NCBI RefSeq assembly: GCF_900090275.1
Contig: NZ_LT607755.1
Location: 5,270,001-5,334,000 of the forward strand
Direction: 5' to 3'
Origin: Micromonospora zamorensis
GTDB lineage: Bacteria; Actinomycetota; Actinomycetes; Mycobacteriales; Micromonosporaceae
Length of the DNA: 64,000 nucleotides
This document shows, in pieces, positions 1 to 10,853 of this stretch (position 1 is its first letter; every line of letters begins with the position of its first letter). The position numbers were made by a program, and so were the translations under genes. Below the pieces are notes generated by a model, which was not told the origin of the DNA, searched no databases, and was given only the letters and a program-made list of their open reading frames with translations.

Positions 1-231
1 CGCCGCGTCGATCATCAGCAGCAGCTCGACCAGATTCTCCTGCACGGGCGGCACCAGCGGCTGGATCAGGAAGACGTCCCGCTCCCGGCAGTTGGCCTGC
101 AACTGCACTTCCAGACAGTCGTTCGCGAATCGGGAGACCCGCACCGGATGCAGCGGCACCCCGAGGTGGGCACAGATCTCGGCGGCCAGGTCGGGATGGG
201 CAGTTCCACTGAAAACGGCGATGTCGCGCAC
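1..231 (-). CDS. prs: Ribose-phosphate pyrophosphokinase family protein, 5' end only (runs off the window start)
   Basis: This is the first 77 codons of a PRPP synthetase, which makes phosphoribosyl pyrophosphate from ribose-5-phosphate and ATP for nucleotide synthesis. The N-terminal domain matches the family: [13 protein letters not shown] near residues 4-16, a [13 protein letters not shown] strand-turn near 31-43, and RDVFLIQP then [11 protein letters not shown] near 51-76. The family usually has about 320 residues, so roughly a quarter is visible. The GTG start is supported by a TACGAT box 8 nt upstream on the same strand, suggesting a leaderless transcript. It diverges from glpK across about 100 bp. 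FANDCLEVQ differs from the more usual F(S/A)DGE(V/I), so this may be a second, divergent paralogue and not the housekeeping enzyme. Confidence 0.85.
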   Translation of the reverse strand, partial: MRDIAVFSGTAHPDLAAEICAHLGVPLHPVRVSRFANDCLEVQLQANCRERDVFLIQPLVPPVQENLVELLLMIDAA

Positions 232-332
232 GTTCGCACATCGTAGGCGACCCGGGCGGCGGCCTTCGGCGGCGGGCCGCAACCGGCCGTGACGCCTGTC
301 GCACCGAACGCCGGTCCGGGTACGGTGCTGCG

Positions 333-1817
333 GTGACCCCCCAGTACGTCGCCGCCATCGACCAGGGCACCACCTCCTCGCGGTGCCTCGTCTTCGACTC
401 CGCCGGGGACATCGTCGCCGTTGCCCAGCGCGAACACCGGCAGATCTTCCCCCAACCAGGCTGGGTGGAACACGACGCCGAGGAGATCTGGGACAACGTC
501 CAGCAGGTGGTCTCCGAGGCGCTGCGGTCCGCCGGCACCGACCCGGCCGGCCTGGCCGCCGTCGGCATCACCAACCAGCGGGAGACCACCCTCGTCTGGG
601 ACCGGGCCACCGGTCGCCCGGTGGCCAACGCCATCGTCTGGCAGGACACCCGGACCGGGCCGCTGCTGCGCGAGCTGGCCTCGGCGTACGGCGAGGAGCG
701 GTTCCTTGCCCGCACCGGCCTGCCGCTGGCCACCTACTTCGCCGGCCCGAAGCTGCGCTGGCTTCTGGACGAGGTCGACGGCCTGCGCGAGCGCGCGGAG
801 CGCGGCGAGGTGCTCTTCGGCACCATGGACAGCTGGCTGATCTGGAAGCTGACCGGCGAGCACGTCACGGACGTGACCAACGCCAGCCGGACCATGCTCA
901 TGGACCTCACCACCCTCGACTGGGCTCCGGACCTGCTGGACACAATGGGCGTCCCGGCGGCGATGCTGCCGGAGATCCGCTGCTCCGCCGAGGTGTACGG
1001 CATCGCCACCGGCGTGCTCGCCGGGGTGCCGGTGGCCAGCGCGCTCGGAGACCAGCAGGCCGCCCTGTTCGGGCAGACCTGCTTCCAGCCGGGCGAGGCG
1101 AAGTGCACCTACGGCACCGGGAGCTTCCTGCTGCTCAACACCGGCGCCACCCCGGTCCCGTCGACGCACGGCCTGCTCACCACGGTCGCCTACCAGATCA
1201 AGGGGCAACCGCCGGCGTACGCCCTGGAGGGCGCGATCGCGGTCACCGGCTCGTTGGTGCAGTGGCTGCGCGACAACCTCGGGCTGATCTCCACGGCCGC
1301 GGAGGTGGAGGATCTGGCCCGCACCGTGGACGACAACGGCGGCTGCTACGTGGTGCCCGCGTTCTCCGGACTGTTCGCCCCGCACTGGCGCACCGACGCC
1401 CGTGGGGTGATCGCCGGTCTGACCGGTTACATCACCAAGGGGCACCTGGCGCGGGCCGCGCTGGAGGCGTCGGCCTGGCAGACCCGCGAGGTGGTCGACG
1501 CGATGGATGCCGACTCCGACGTGGCACTGCGCCGGCTCCGGGTGGACGGCGGGATGACCGCCAACGGTCTGCTCATGCAGTTCCTCGCCGATGTGCTCGA
1601 CGTGCCGGTGGTCCGGTCCCGGATCACCGAGACCACCTGTCTGGGTGCCGCGTACGCGGCCGGCCTGGCCGTCGGCTTCTGGCCGGATCTGGCCACCCTG
1701 CGGGCGAAGTGGCGCTCCGATGCCCAGTGGGAGTCCACCATGGCCCCGGAGCTGCGCGACCGGGAGCTGCACAACTGGCGCAAGGCCGTGCAGCGCACCC
1801 TCGACTGGGTGGAGTGA
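333..1817 (+). CDS. glpK: Glycerol kinase
   Basis: A cytoplasmic FGGY-family kinase that phosphorylates glycerol with ATP to glycerol-3-phosphate. The full length of 494 residues is typical. The N-terminal phosphate-binding loop DQGTTSSR is at residues 10-17, NQRETT and WQDTRT follow in the first domain, and the C-terminal FGGY signature region includes [15 protein letters not shown] near 403-417. The GTG start lies 6 nt after TACGGT, so the transcript may be leaderless; no Shine-Dalgarno sequence is visible. The gene stands alone, with no glpF or glpD next to it, and converges on purC with only 15 bp between the stops. Confidence 0.95.
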   Translation: MTPQYVAAIDQGTTSSRCLVFDSAGDIVAVAQREHRQIFPQPGWVEHDAEEIWDNVQQVVSEALRSAGTDPAGLAAVGITNQRETTLVWDRATGRPVANAIVWQDTRTGPLLRELASAYGEERFLARTGLPLATYFAGPKLRWLLDEVDGLRERAERGEVLFGTMDSWLIWKLTGEHVTDVTNASRTMLMDLTTLDWAPDLLDTMGVPAAMLPEIRCSAEVYGIATGVLAGVPVASALGDQQAALFGQTCFQPGEAKCTYGTGSFLLLNTGATPVPSTHGLLTTVAYQIKGQPPAYALEGAIAVTGSLVQWLRDNLGLISTAAEVEDLARTVDDNGGCYVVPAFSGLFAPHWRTDARGVIAGLTGYITKGHLARAALEASAWQTREVVDAMDADSDVALRRLRVDGGMTANGLLMQFLADVLDVPVVRSRITETTCLGAAYAAGLAVGFWPDLATLRAKWRSDAQWESTMAPELRDRELHNWRKAVQRTLDWVE

Positions 1818-1832
1818 CCGCCGACGCGGCTG

Positions 1833-2690
1833 TCACTCCCAGCGGTTGCCGGTGAGCTTCTCGTACACCTCGATGTAGCGGGCGCGGGTCGCCTCGACGA
1901 CCTCGTCGGGCACGTCCGGCGCGGGGGCCTGCTTGTTCCAGCCGCTGCCGGTGGCCCAGTCCCGCACGTACTGCTTGTCGTAGGAGAACTGCACACGGCC
2001 CGGCTGGTACGACTCGGCGGGCCAGAACCGCGACGAGTCGGAGGTGAGCAGTTCGTCGGCGAGGACCAGGGTGCCGTCCGGTGCCCAACCCAGCTCGAGC
2101 TTGGTGTCGGCGATCAGGATGCCCCGGTCGGCGGCCAGCTCGGCGCCGCGACGGTAGACGTCGAGGGTGATCTGCCGCAGCCGCTCGGCGGTGGCCTCGC
2201 CCACCTTGTCCACCACGTCGTCGTACGTGATCGGCTCGTCGTGCTCACCCATCGGCGCCTTGCTCGACGGTGTGAAGATCGGCTCGGGCAGGATCGACGC
2301 CTCGCCGAGCCCTCGGGGCAGGGTTATGCCGGACACCGCGCCGGTCTGCTCGTACTCCCGCAGGCCGCCGCCGGTGAGGTAACCCCGGGCCACGCACTCG
2401 ACCGGGACCATGTCCAACCGCTGGCAGCGGATCGCCCGCCCGGCGAACTCGGCGGGCACGTCGGTCGCCGAGATGACGTGGTTCGGCACCAGGTCGGCGA
2501 GCTGCTCGAACCACCAGAGCGAGAGCGCGGTGAGCAGGCGACCCTTGTCCGGGATCGGCGTCGGCAGCGCCACGTCGTAGATCGAGATGCGGTCCGAGGC
2601 GACCAGGATCAGGTCATCGCCGTCGGCGTAGACGTCCCGAACCTTGCCCGAGTGCAGAAGTTCCACGCGCCCTAGTACACCATGCGACAT
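1833..2690 (-). CDS. purC: Phosphoribosylaminoimidazole-succinocarboxamide synthase (SAICAR synthetase)
   Basis: Joins CAIR and aspartate with ATP in step 8 of purine synthesis, in the cytoplasm. The 285-residue protein carries the family signatures in order: HSGKVRDVY (about 13-21), SDRISIYD, PIPDKG, VECVARGYLTGGG (about 94-106), IFTPSSKA and DTKLELGW. I chose the ATG at 2690; a GTG at 2666, starting MELLHSGKVRD, is an equally family-like start eight codons downstream. No strong ribosome site decides between them. The gene is unlinked to other pur genes here and is convergent with glpK. Confidence 0.93.
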   Translation of the reverse strand: MSHGVLGRVELLHSGKVRDVYADGDDLILVASDRISIYDVALPTPIPDKGRLLTALSLWWFEQLADLVPNHVISATDVPAEFAGRAIRCQRLDMVPVECVARGYLTGGGLREYEQTGAVSGITLPRGLGEASILPEPIFTPSSKAPMGEHDEPITYDDVVDKVGEATAERLRQITLDVYRRGAELAADRGILIADTKLELGWAPDGTLVLADELLTSDSSRFWPAESYQPGRVQFSYDKQYVRDWATGSGWNKQAPAPDVPDEVVEATRARYIEVYEKLTGNRWE

Positions 2691-2804
2691 CGGAAGGCCT
2701 GATTCGACCACCCACGTCGGGGGTGACCGGACGGACGTTGACACCTTCGTGCGCTGCCTGCGTGAATGGTCCGACCGCCGCCCTCGCAGGTCCAGGAGAC
2801 CCCC

Positions 2805-4136
2805 GTGCCCGTTGTTCGACCCCCGTTCGACCGCCTCGGCGCCGACCCGGGCCGGCGCCGACTGCTGACCGCGGTGCTCGGCGCACCTCTGCTCGCCTCC
2901 GGCGGGCTGGCCGGGTGCAGCGACGACGCCGCCACCTCGACCCAGGACGGGCCGGTCGAGCTGTCGGTCTTCTGGTGGGGCGGTCCAAGGCGGGCGGCGC
3001 TCACCGAGAAGGTCCTGCGGCTCTACTCGGAGCGCAACCCCCAGGTCACCTTCCGGGTCACCTGGCAGGGCGCCGACGGCTACTACGAGCGCCTGGCCAC
3101 CCAGGCGGCCGGCGGCAACGTACCGGACCTGGTCCAGATCGACGACGCCATGCTGACCGAGTACGCCCAACGCCAGATCATCCTCGACCTCACCGACCGG
3201 GTCGCCGACCACAGTCTGGATCTGCGGGGCCTGCCGGAAGGGCTGATCCGCTACGGCACGGTGGAGGGGCGGACGATGGCGGTGGCCGGCGGGCAGACCC
3301 ACGCGGGTGTGGTCTTCAACCGGGAGTTGTTGCGGGAGCTGCAGGTGCCGGAACCGCGCGCCGGGATGAGCTGGGCCGACTACATCTCCTGGGCGGAAGA
3401 GGTCACCGAGGCCAGCGACGGCCAGGTGGCCGGCACCATGGACGGCTCCGGTGACTACCGGGCGCTCTGGCTCTGGTTGCGGTCACAGGGCGGCGAGCTC
3501 TACCGGGGTAAGCAGCTCGGTTTCGGCGTGGAACAGCTGATCGCCTGGTTCGAGCTGTGGCAGCGGGCCCGCAGGGCGCGGGCCACGCCGGGTGCGGCGC
3601 TGGTCGAGCAGGCCGACAGCGGCGAGCCGTCCCGGCAACTGGTGGTGACCGGGTTGACCGCCGCGTCGTTCGCGTGGTCCCACCAACTGCCCGAGTTGCA
3701 GCGGCTCACCGGGGCCGAGCTGGGCATTGTCGGCTTGCCGGGGCCGACCGGTGCACAGTGGGCGCGCGCCTCGATGTTCTGGGCCGCGTTCCGGGGCACC
3801 CGCCACCCGGACACCGTCACCGACGTGATCAATTTCCTGACCACGAATGGCGAGGCCGGCACCGTCCTCGGCCACGAACGCGGTCTGAACGCCAGTCTCG
3901 CCGTCCGCCGCTACGCCGAGGGCAGCATCACCGATCCGGCCCAGCAGCGGGCCGCCGCGTTCGGCGCGGCCATCGCCGACCAGCTCGGGCCGGCCCCGGC
4001 GCCACCCCCGAAGGGGCACGCGAAGGTGCGGACCCTGCTGGTCGCCACCGCGGAGAGCATCCGCGTCAAGCGGACCGGCACCCGGGCGGCCGCCTCACGT
4101 TTCATCGCGCAGGCCAACGCCGCCCTGGCGGCGTGA
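2805..4136 (+). CDS. Extracellular solute-binding lipoprotein (ABC sugar-type, family 1)
   Basis: A 443-residue substrate-binding protein of the maltose-type ABC importer class. The N terminus has a twin-arginine-like GRRRLLTAVLG stretch followed by a lipobox (LAGC), so it is probably exported folded by Tat and lipid-anchored. The mature part starts with ELSVFWWGGPRR and contains GNVPDLVQIDD, typical of carbohydrate-binding family 1 proteins. The GTG start follows AGGAGA with 5-6 nt spacing. No permease or ATPase gene is adjacent, so the transporter partner must be elsewhere or shared. The substrate cannot be read from the sequence. Confidence 0.82.
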   Translation: MPVVRPPFDRLGADPGRRRLLTAVLGAPLLASGGLAGCSDDAATSTQDGPVELSVFWWGGPRRAALTEKVLRLYSERNPQVTFRVTWQGADGYYERLATQAAGGNVPDLVQIDDAMLTEYAQRQIILDLTDRVADHSLDLRGLPEGLIRYGTVEGRTMAVAGGQTHAGVVFNRELLRELQVPEPRAGMSWADYISWAEEVTEASDGQVAGTMDGSGDYRALWLWLRSQGGELYRGKQLGFGVEQLIAWFELWQRARRARATPGAALVEQADSGEPSRQLVVTGLTAASFAWSHQLPELQRLTGAELGIVGLPGPTGAQWARASMFWAAFRGTRHPDTVTDVINFLTTNGEAGTVLGHERGLNASLAVRRYAEGSITDPAQQRAAAFGAAIADQLGPAPAPPPKGHAKVRTLLVATAESIRVKRTGTRAAASRFIAQANAALAA

Positions 4137-4143
4137 CGACCGG

Positions 4144-4178
4144 AGGTCGGCCCACGGCCCGCCGCCGTGGACCGACCT
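4144..4178. terminator. Bidirectional hairpin between convergent genes
   Basis: Fifteen-nucleotide arms (AGGTCGGCCCACGGC against GCCGTGGACCGACCT, one mismatch) enclose a 5-nt loop. It lies 8 nt after the lipoprotein stop and 14 nt before the end of the opposing small membrane gene. No U-run follows, as is common in actinobacteria. Confidence 0.65.
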
Positions 4179-4192
4179 GACCGACTGCCGGG

Positions 4193-4441
4193 TCAGCGCG
4201 GCGGGCCGCCGCGACGGTTGCGCATCAGACGCAGCACGAGGAACACGACGATCGCGACCACCACCAGGCAGCAGAGCAGCGGAAGGATCCCGAAGCCGCT
4301 GCGACCCCGACGCCGGGCGGCTTCCACCACCAGCTCGCCGGTGCCCGTGGACGCCCAGGCCGCGACGGGCACGAAGACCGCCAGAACGGCCCCACCGAGG
4401 ACCGCGCTGAGTCGGCCCCACCACTTACCGAATGAAGACAT
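4193..4441 (-). CDS. Small membrane protein of unknown function
   Basis: An 82-residue protein. The first hydrophobic segment (about residues 10-32, LSAVLGGAVLAVFVPVAAWA) could be a signal peptide ending in AWA or a membrane helix. A basic stretch EAARRRGRSG follows, then a second strong helix near 54-73 containing LLCCLVVVAIVVFLVL, and the protein ends in a basic tail. The ATG at 4441 is preceded by GAGGATGG at a good distance. I recognise no family. The topology suggests either a two-helix protein or a signal-peptide-bearing single-pass protein with a cytoplasmic basic tail. Confidence 0.6.
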   Translation of the reverse strand: MSSFGKWWGRLSAVLGGAVLAVFVPVAAWASTGTGELVVEAARRRGRSGFGILPLLCCLVVVAIVVFLVLRLMRNRRGGPPR

Positions 4442-4601
4442 GCGCCCATCCTCGCCGAAGGACGCAACACCGGCACGTCGGTCCACGCCGAATCACGGAA
4501 CTGAGATCTTTCCGGCCTGAGGTAGGACCCGCGAGGGGCCGGTGCCTGCGAGGTGCCGGCCCTCCGGGAGTCGCTCCTCCCCGCTGAGGCGCCAAACAAA
4601 T

Positions 4602-4628
4602 CCGGCCCCCACAATGTGGGGGCCGGAC
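4602..4628 (-). terminator. Intrinsic terminator of the first initiator tRNA
   Basis: Perfect 12-bp arms TCCGGCCCCCAC / GTGGGGGCCGGA with a 3-nt loop. On the minus strand the hairpin begins 17 nt after the tRNA 3' end and is followed by TTTGTTT. Confidence 0.85.
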
Positions 4629-4645
4629 TCATGTCATTTCATTTG

Positions 4646-4719
4646 TAGCGGGGACAGGATTTGAACCTGCGACCTCTGGGTTATGAGCCCAGCGAGCTAC
4701 CGAGCTGCTCCACCCCGCG
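4646..4719 (-). tRNA. Initiator tRNA-fMet (CAU), copy 1
   Basis: A 74-nt cloverleaf read from the minus strand. The acceptor stem is CGCGGGG/CCCCGCU with an unpaired position 1:72 (C against U), the anticodon loop is CUCAUAA, and three consecutive G-C pairs (GGG/CCC) sit next to the anticodon loop. The unpaired 1:72 and the three G-C pairs are the hallmarks of an initiator and not an elongator tRNA. The 3' CCA is not encoded. The sequence is identical to the copy at 4843-4916. Confidence 0.95.
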
Positions 4720-4801
4720 TCGACTGGTTAAGACTAACCCATGCGTCCCGGCGATGATCAGCGGGGGTCACCAACCGCTGCGGCCGACACCGCAGAATGT
4801 C

Positions 4802-4837
4802 GAAAGCCCGCCTCCGGCGAACCGGAGACGGGCTTTC
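4802..4837 (-). terminator. Intrinsic terminator of the second initiator tRNA
   Basis: Sixteen-nucleotide arms (GAAAGCCCGCCTCCGG against CCGGAGACGGGCTTTC, one mismatch) with a CGAA loop, starting 5 nt beyond the 3' end of tRNA copy 2 on the minus strand. It separates the two tRNA genes, so copy 1 probably has its own promoter in 4720-4801. Confidence 0.8.
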
Positions 4838-4842
4838 TGTCG

Positions 4843-4916
4843 TAGCGGGGACAGGATTTGAACCTGCGACCTCTGGGTTATGAGCCCAGCGAGCTACCGA
4901 GCTGCTCCACCCCGCG
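4843..4916 (-). tRNA. Initiator tRNA-fMet (CAU), copy 2
   Basis: Identical over all 74 nt to the gene at 4646-4719, with the same unpaired C1-U72 and GGG/CCC anticodon stem. CCA is not encoded. The two copies are 123 bp apart, in the same orientation, with a terminator between them. Confidence 0.95.
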
Positions 4917-4999
4917 TCGGCTCGCTAACCGTAGCGCACCACCCCCGGCCCCCGCAAAACGACATCCGAATCCGCCGGATCGCGACCCTGCCACCGCCG

Positions 5000-5947
5000 T
5001 CAGCCGAGCCAGACCTTCACGGCGGCGACCGCCCGGGCGCTGTCCGCGTCGACCTGCGCCCGTTGGCTGGAGGTGTTCTCCCAGCCCTGCTCCCAGAGGG
5101 TCGTCACCACGTCGCCGACCCGGATCGCCCGGATCAGCCGCACGTCCTCCACGCCGGTCGGGTCGCCGTTGACGTCCTGATCCGGGCGGCGCATCTCGAA
5201 CAGCACCGACTCGTCGCCATAGCGGGTGTCGGTGAGCAGCCGCTGCCTGCTCAGCACCGGCGCGCTGTCACCTGACCGTTCCTGCTGCGGGCAGTCGCGC
5301 ACCGCCCGCCGCAACTCGTCCAGCAGGTCGTCGGCGCGCCCGGCCCGGTAGATGGTGATGGAGTGCGTGTACGTGCCGTCCGGGACGTGCCCCGCACCGG
5401 GATTCTGCGGCAGCTTGTAGACCACGTTCCGGGTCCGACGCTGCACGATCGCCCCCTCACTCGAGTAGCGGGCGCCGCACAGGTCCGGCAGCACCTCAAG
5501 GTCCCGGAATTCGGGCGCGATGCCGATCTGGTTGGCCGCCGCGAGCCGGAAGAACGCCCGATCCGGGATGCCGGTCGGCGTCCTGGGCTGCGCCGCACCT
5601 GTGACACCGGGAGACGTCGCCGTCGTACCCGGGGAGCGTCCGGGCGGGCTCGGCGAGACGGGCGGTGATGCCGAACCGCCGGTCACGCTCGGCGACGGGG
5701 ACGCGGATGGCGGCGTCGGCGGCGTGGGCGTGCCGGCCGGCGACGGTACGGTCGCCGCCTGCGGAGCGACCACCTGGGTCCCGACAGCCACGCCCACCAC
5801 CACCAGGGCCACGGCAAGGGTGCTCCCGGCGACACGCAGCCTGGCCCGACGGTCCGCCTGGTGCCGCAGCACCTCGGGGACGCCAAGATCGCGAGCGTCG
5901 GCGTCGGCGGCGAGGGACCCGTACAGCTCAGACAGTTCACGCGACAT
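5000..5947 (-). CDS. Membrane-anchored partner of the upstream ECF sigma factor (putative non-classical anti-sigma factor)
   Basis: A 315-residue single-pass protein. A short cytoplasmic N terminus (MSRELSELYGSLAADADARD, then VPEVLRHQADRRAR) is followed by a membrane helix at about 38-60, a long Pro/Ser/Thr-rich linker (about 66-110), and an extracellular domain of about 190 residues. Its start overlaps the end of the sigma gene by 11 nt, so the two are translationally coupled. Position and topology suggest sigma-factor control, but there is no HxxxCxxC zinc anti-sigma motif. The N-terminal segment of about 37 residues would be the only part able to meet the sigma factor. The role is inferred from context alone. 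Confidence 0.7.
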   Translation of the reverse strand: MSRELSELYGSLAADADARDLGVPEVLRHQADRRARLRVAGSTLAVALVVVGVAVGTQVVAPQAATVPSPAGTPTPPTPPSASPSPSVTGGSASPPVSPSPPGRSPGTTATSPGVTGAAQPRTPTGIPDRAFFRLAAANQIGIAPEFRDLEVLPDLCGARYSSEGAIVQRRTRNVVYKLPQNPGAGHVPDGTYTHSITIYRAGRADDLLDELRRAVRDCPQQERSGDSAPVLSRQRLLTDTRYGDESVLFEMRRPDQDVNGDPTGVEDVRLIRAIRVGDVVTTLWEQGWENTSSQRAQVDADSARAVAAVKVWLG

Positions 5948-6446
5948 CGGTGGCCTCCAGTTCCACGACGGCCAGATCGGGCAGCAACGCGGCGAGTCGG
6001 GCCCGGCCGCGGGAAAGCCACGACTTCACAGTGCCAACCGGCACGTCGACCTCTCGGGCGATCTCCTCGACGGGCATGTCGAACAGGTAGTGCAGCGCCA
6101 ACACCCGCCGGTGGGTTGCCGGCACCTGACGCAGGGCCTGGACCAGCAGCACGCTGTCCTCGTTCGGCGGAGGGACCGGCGGTGGAGGCCCGGCCAGCCG
6201 CAGCGCGCCACGCAGGCCGCCCAGCCGCCGCCAGCGGTCGGTCGCCAGGCGGGACACCACCAGCCGCAGCCACGCCTCCGGCGCCGGATGCGCCGACAAC
6301 CTCCCCCACTGCCGCCAGGCCCGGGCGTACGCCTCCTGCACCAGGTCCTGCGCCTCGTTGTGGTCGCCGGTGACCGCAAAGCCGTACCGCACCATCCGCC
6401 GCGTGGTGCTGCGGTAGAAGTCATCGAAGCTCTGCGCGTCCCTCAC
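5937..6446 (-). CDS. RNA polymerase sigma factor, SigE-type ECF family
   Basis: A 169-residue ECF sigma factor. Region 2 is near residues 7-50 (FDDFYRSTTRRMVRYGFAVTG, then EAQDLVQEAYARAW) and region 4 near 105-155 (ALRQVPATHRRVLALHYLFD, then VEEIAREVDVPVGTVKSWLSRGR). This is the short actinobacterial SigE-type group, usually encoded next to a membrane partner, as here. The GTG start has GGGGGAG 5-6 nt upstream. No target promoter can be named from the sequence. Confidence 0.9.
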   Translation of the reverse strand: MRDAQSFDDFYRSTTRRMVRYGFAVTGDHNEAQDLVQEAYARAWRQWGRLSAHPAPEAWLRLVVSRLATDRWRRLGGLRGALRLAGPPPPVPPPNEDSVLLVQALRQVPATHRRVLALHYLFDMPVEEIAREVDVPVGTVKSWLSRGRARLAALLPDLAVVELEATDVA

Positions 6447-6564
6447 GACTGCTCCCCCTCATCCCACCCCGTTGCAAATGAGGACGGCGAACCGGTGCCG
6501 CAGGTTGCGGCCCGACCGCACCTGTCGGTGACGTGACAGACGGTGACACCACCGGACACGGCGA

Positions 6565-6605
6565 AGCCCCCGCCGTCCGGACCGGTGGGTCCGACGACGA
6601 GGGCT
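6565..6605. terminator. Possible hairpin downstream of the UPF0182 gene
   Basis: An imperfect stem (AGCCC...GGGCT outer, GTCCGGACC against GGGTCCGAC inner with a bulge) lies 28 nt beyond the UPF0182 stop on the minus strand. It is weaker than the other terminators here. Confidence 0.4.
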
Positions 6606-6632
6606 CCGAGACGTGCTCCCGGCTGTGGTGGA

Positions 6633-9629
<2,997 letters not shown>

Positions 9630-9725
9630 TACCACTGTTGGCTCCGCACGCTCGATGTGATCGGCTCCGACCAGGCACCCAGAGTACGGGGTGTTCCTGA
9701 GCGTGTCGGGGCACGGTCACACCGG

Positions 9726-10739
9726 TCAGCAACGCGTCGGCTGACCACCCGCGCGCAACGCCTCCAGAGCGGTCATCGCCTCGTCCAACGAACCCACCCG
9801 CAGCAGGGGCAGACCCGGCTGCGGATTGCGGACCGCCTCGGCGCAGTTGTCCGCCGGCACGAGGAACACCTTGGCCCCGGCGCGCTTGGCGCCCACCAGC
9901 TTCTGGGCGATCCCGCCGATCGGGCCGACGGTGCCCTCGTCGTCGATGGTGCCGGTGCCGGCGATGATCTGACCGCCGGTGAGATCGGCCGGGGTCAGCT
10001 TGTCCACGATCCCCAGGGCGAACATCAGACCGGCGCTCGGCCCACCGATGTCCTCCAGGTCGATGCCGAGGGTGAACGGGTGCGGCTGCTGCTGGTCGAT
10101 CTCGACGCCGATCCGCGGCCGACCGTCCTGCTCCTGGCTGGTCACTTTCACCGTGGCGGGCACGCCGTCCCGGGTGTAGCCGATGGTCAACGCCGTCCCG
10201 GCCGGCTTGGCCCGGACCAGTTCGGTGACCTTCGCGGCCACCGGCACCGGCTGACCGTCGACGGAGGTGATCACGTCGCCGGCCTTCAACTCGCCGGCGG
10301 CCGGCCCGTCACCGGACACCGTCTTGATCACCACCTGCACCGGAAAGCCCAACTCCCGCAGCGCGGCGGTCTCCGCGCTGGTCTGGGACGCCTTGAAGTC
10401 CTCGGCGTTGCGCTGCTCGACCTGCTCCGTCGACTCCCCCGGCGGGTAGACCAGCTCGCGCGGCACCACCGCCTCGTCGTCGGAGAACCAGCCCGCGATC
10501 GCCCCCCGCAACCGCACCGTGGGCTGCACACCCACCGTGGTCAACCGCAACTGACCGGCGGAGGTCGAGGTCTCCCGCCCGGTGACCTGGATGACCTCCT
10601 TGCCGTCGGCCGTACCCAGGGTGTTGACCGTCGGGCCGGGGCCCAGCACCACGTACGGGATCGGAACCCGGAGCACCCCGATGCTCAGCAGGGCGGTGAA
10701 CAGGGCACCGAGCAGGACCGTCAGGCCACGACGTCTCAT
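9726..10739 (-). CDS. Membrane-anchored PDZ/Lon-like serine protease (YlbL type)
   Basis: A 337-residue protein with an N-terminal signal anchor (about 5-24), an extracellular PDZ domain (about 130-200, GPAAGELKAGDVITSVDGQPV) and a Lon-type (S16) catalytic domain. The Ser-Lys dyad is visible as Ser235 in GGPSAGLMFAL and Lys280 in GGIAQKLVGA. The order matches YlbL of Bacillus and Rv3194c of mycobacteria. The ATG at 10739 lies 7 nt after TACGCT on the minus strand, a leaderless arrangement, and diverges from the DUF2342 gene. The UPF0182 gene follows 96 nt downstream on the same strand, so the two may be co-transcribed. The substrate is unknown. Confidence 0.9.
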   Translation of the reverse strand: MRRRGLTVLLGALFTALLSIGVLRVPIPYVVLGPGPTVNTLGTADGKEVIQVTGRETSTSAGQLRLTTVGVQPTVRLRGAIAGWFSDDEAVVPRELVYPPGESTEQVEQRNAEDFKASQTSAETAALRELGFPVQVVIKTVSGDGPAAGELKAGDVITSVDGQPVPVAAKVTELVRAKPAGTALTIGYTRDGVPATVKVTSQEQDGRPRIGVEIDQQQPHPFTLGIDLEDIGGPSAGLMFALGIVDKLTPADLTGGQIIAGTGTIDDEGTVGPIGGIAQKLVGAKRAGAKVFLVPADNCAEAVRNPQPGLPLLRVGSLDEAMTALEALRAGGQPTRC

Positions 10740-10853
10740 GCCGCAGAGCGTACCGACCGACCGGACGCCTCCTGCCGGATGCGCACGCGACTTCGCCCTC
10801 AGCGCAACGCCAGCGGCGGCGACGTGGGGCGCGGCCCGCGTACCGTAGACGTC

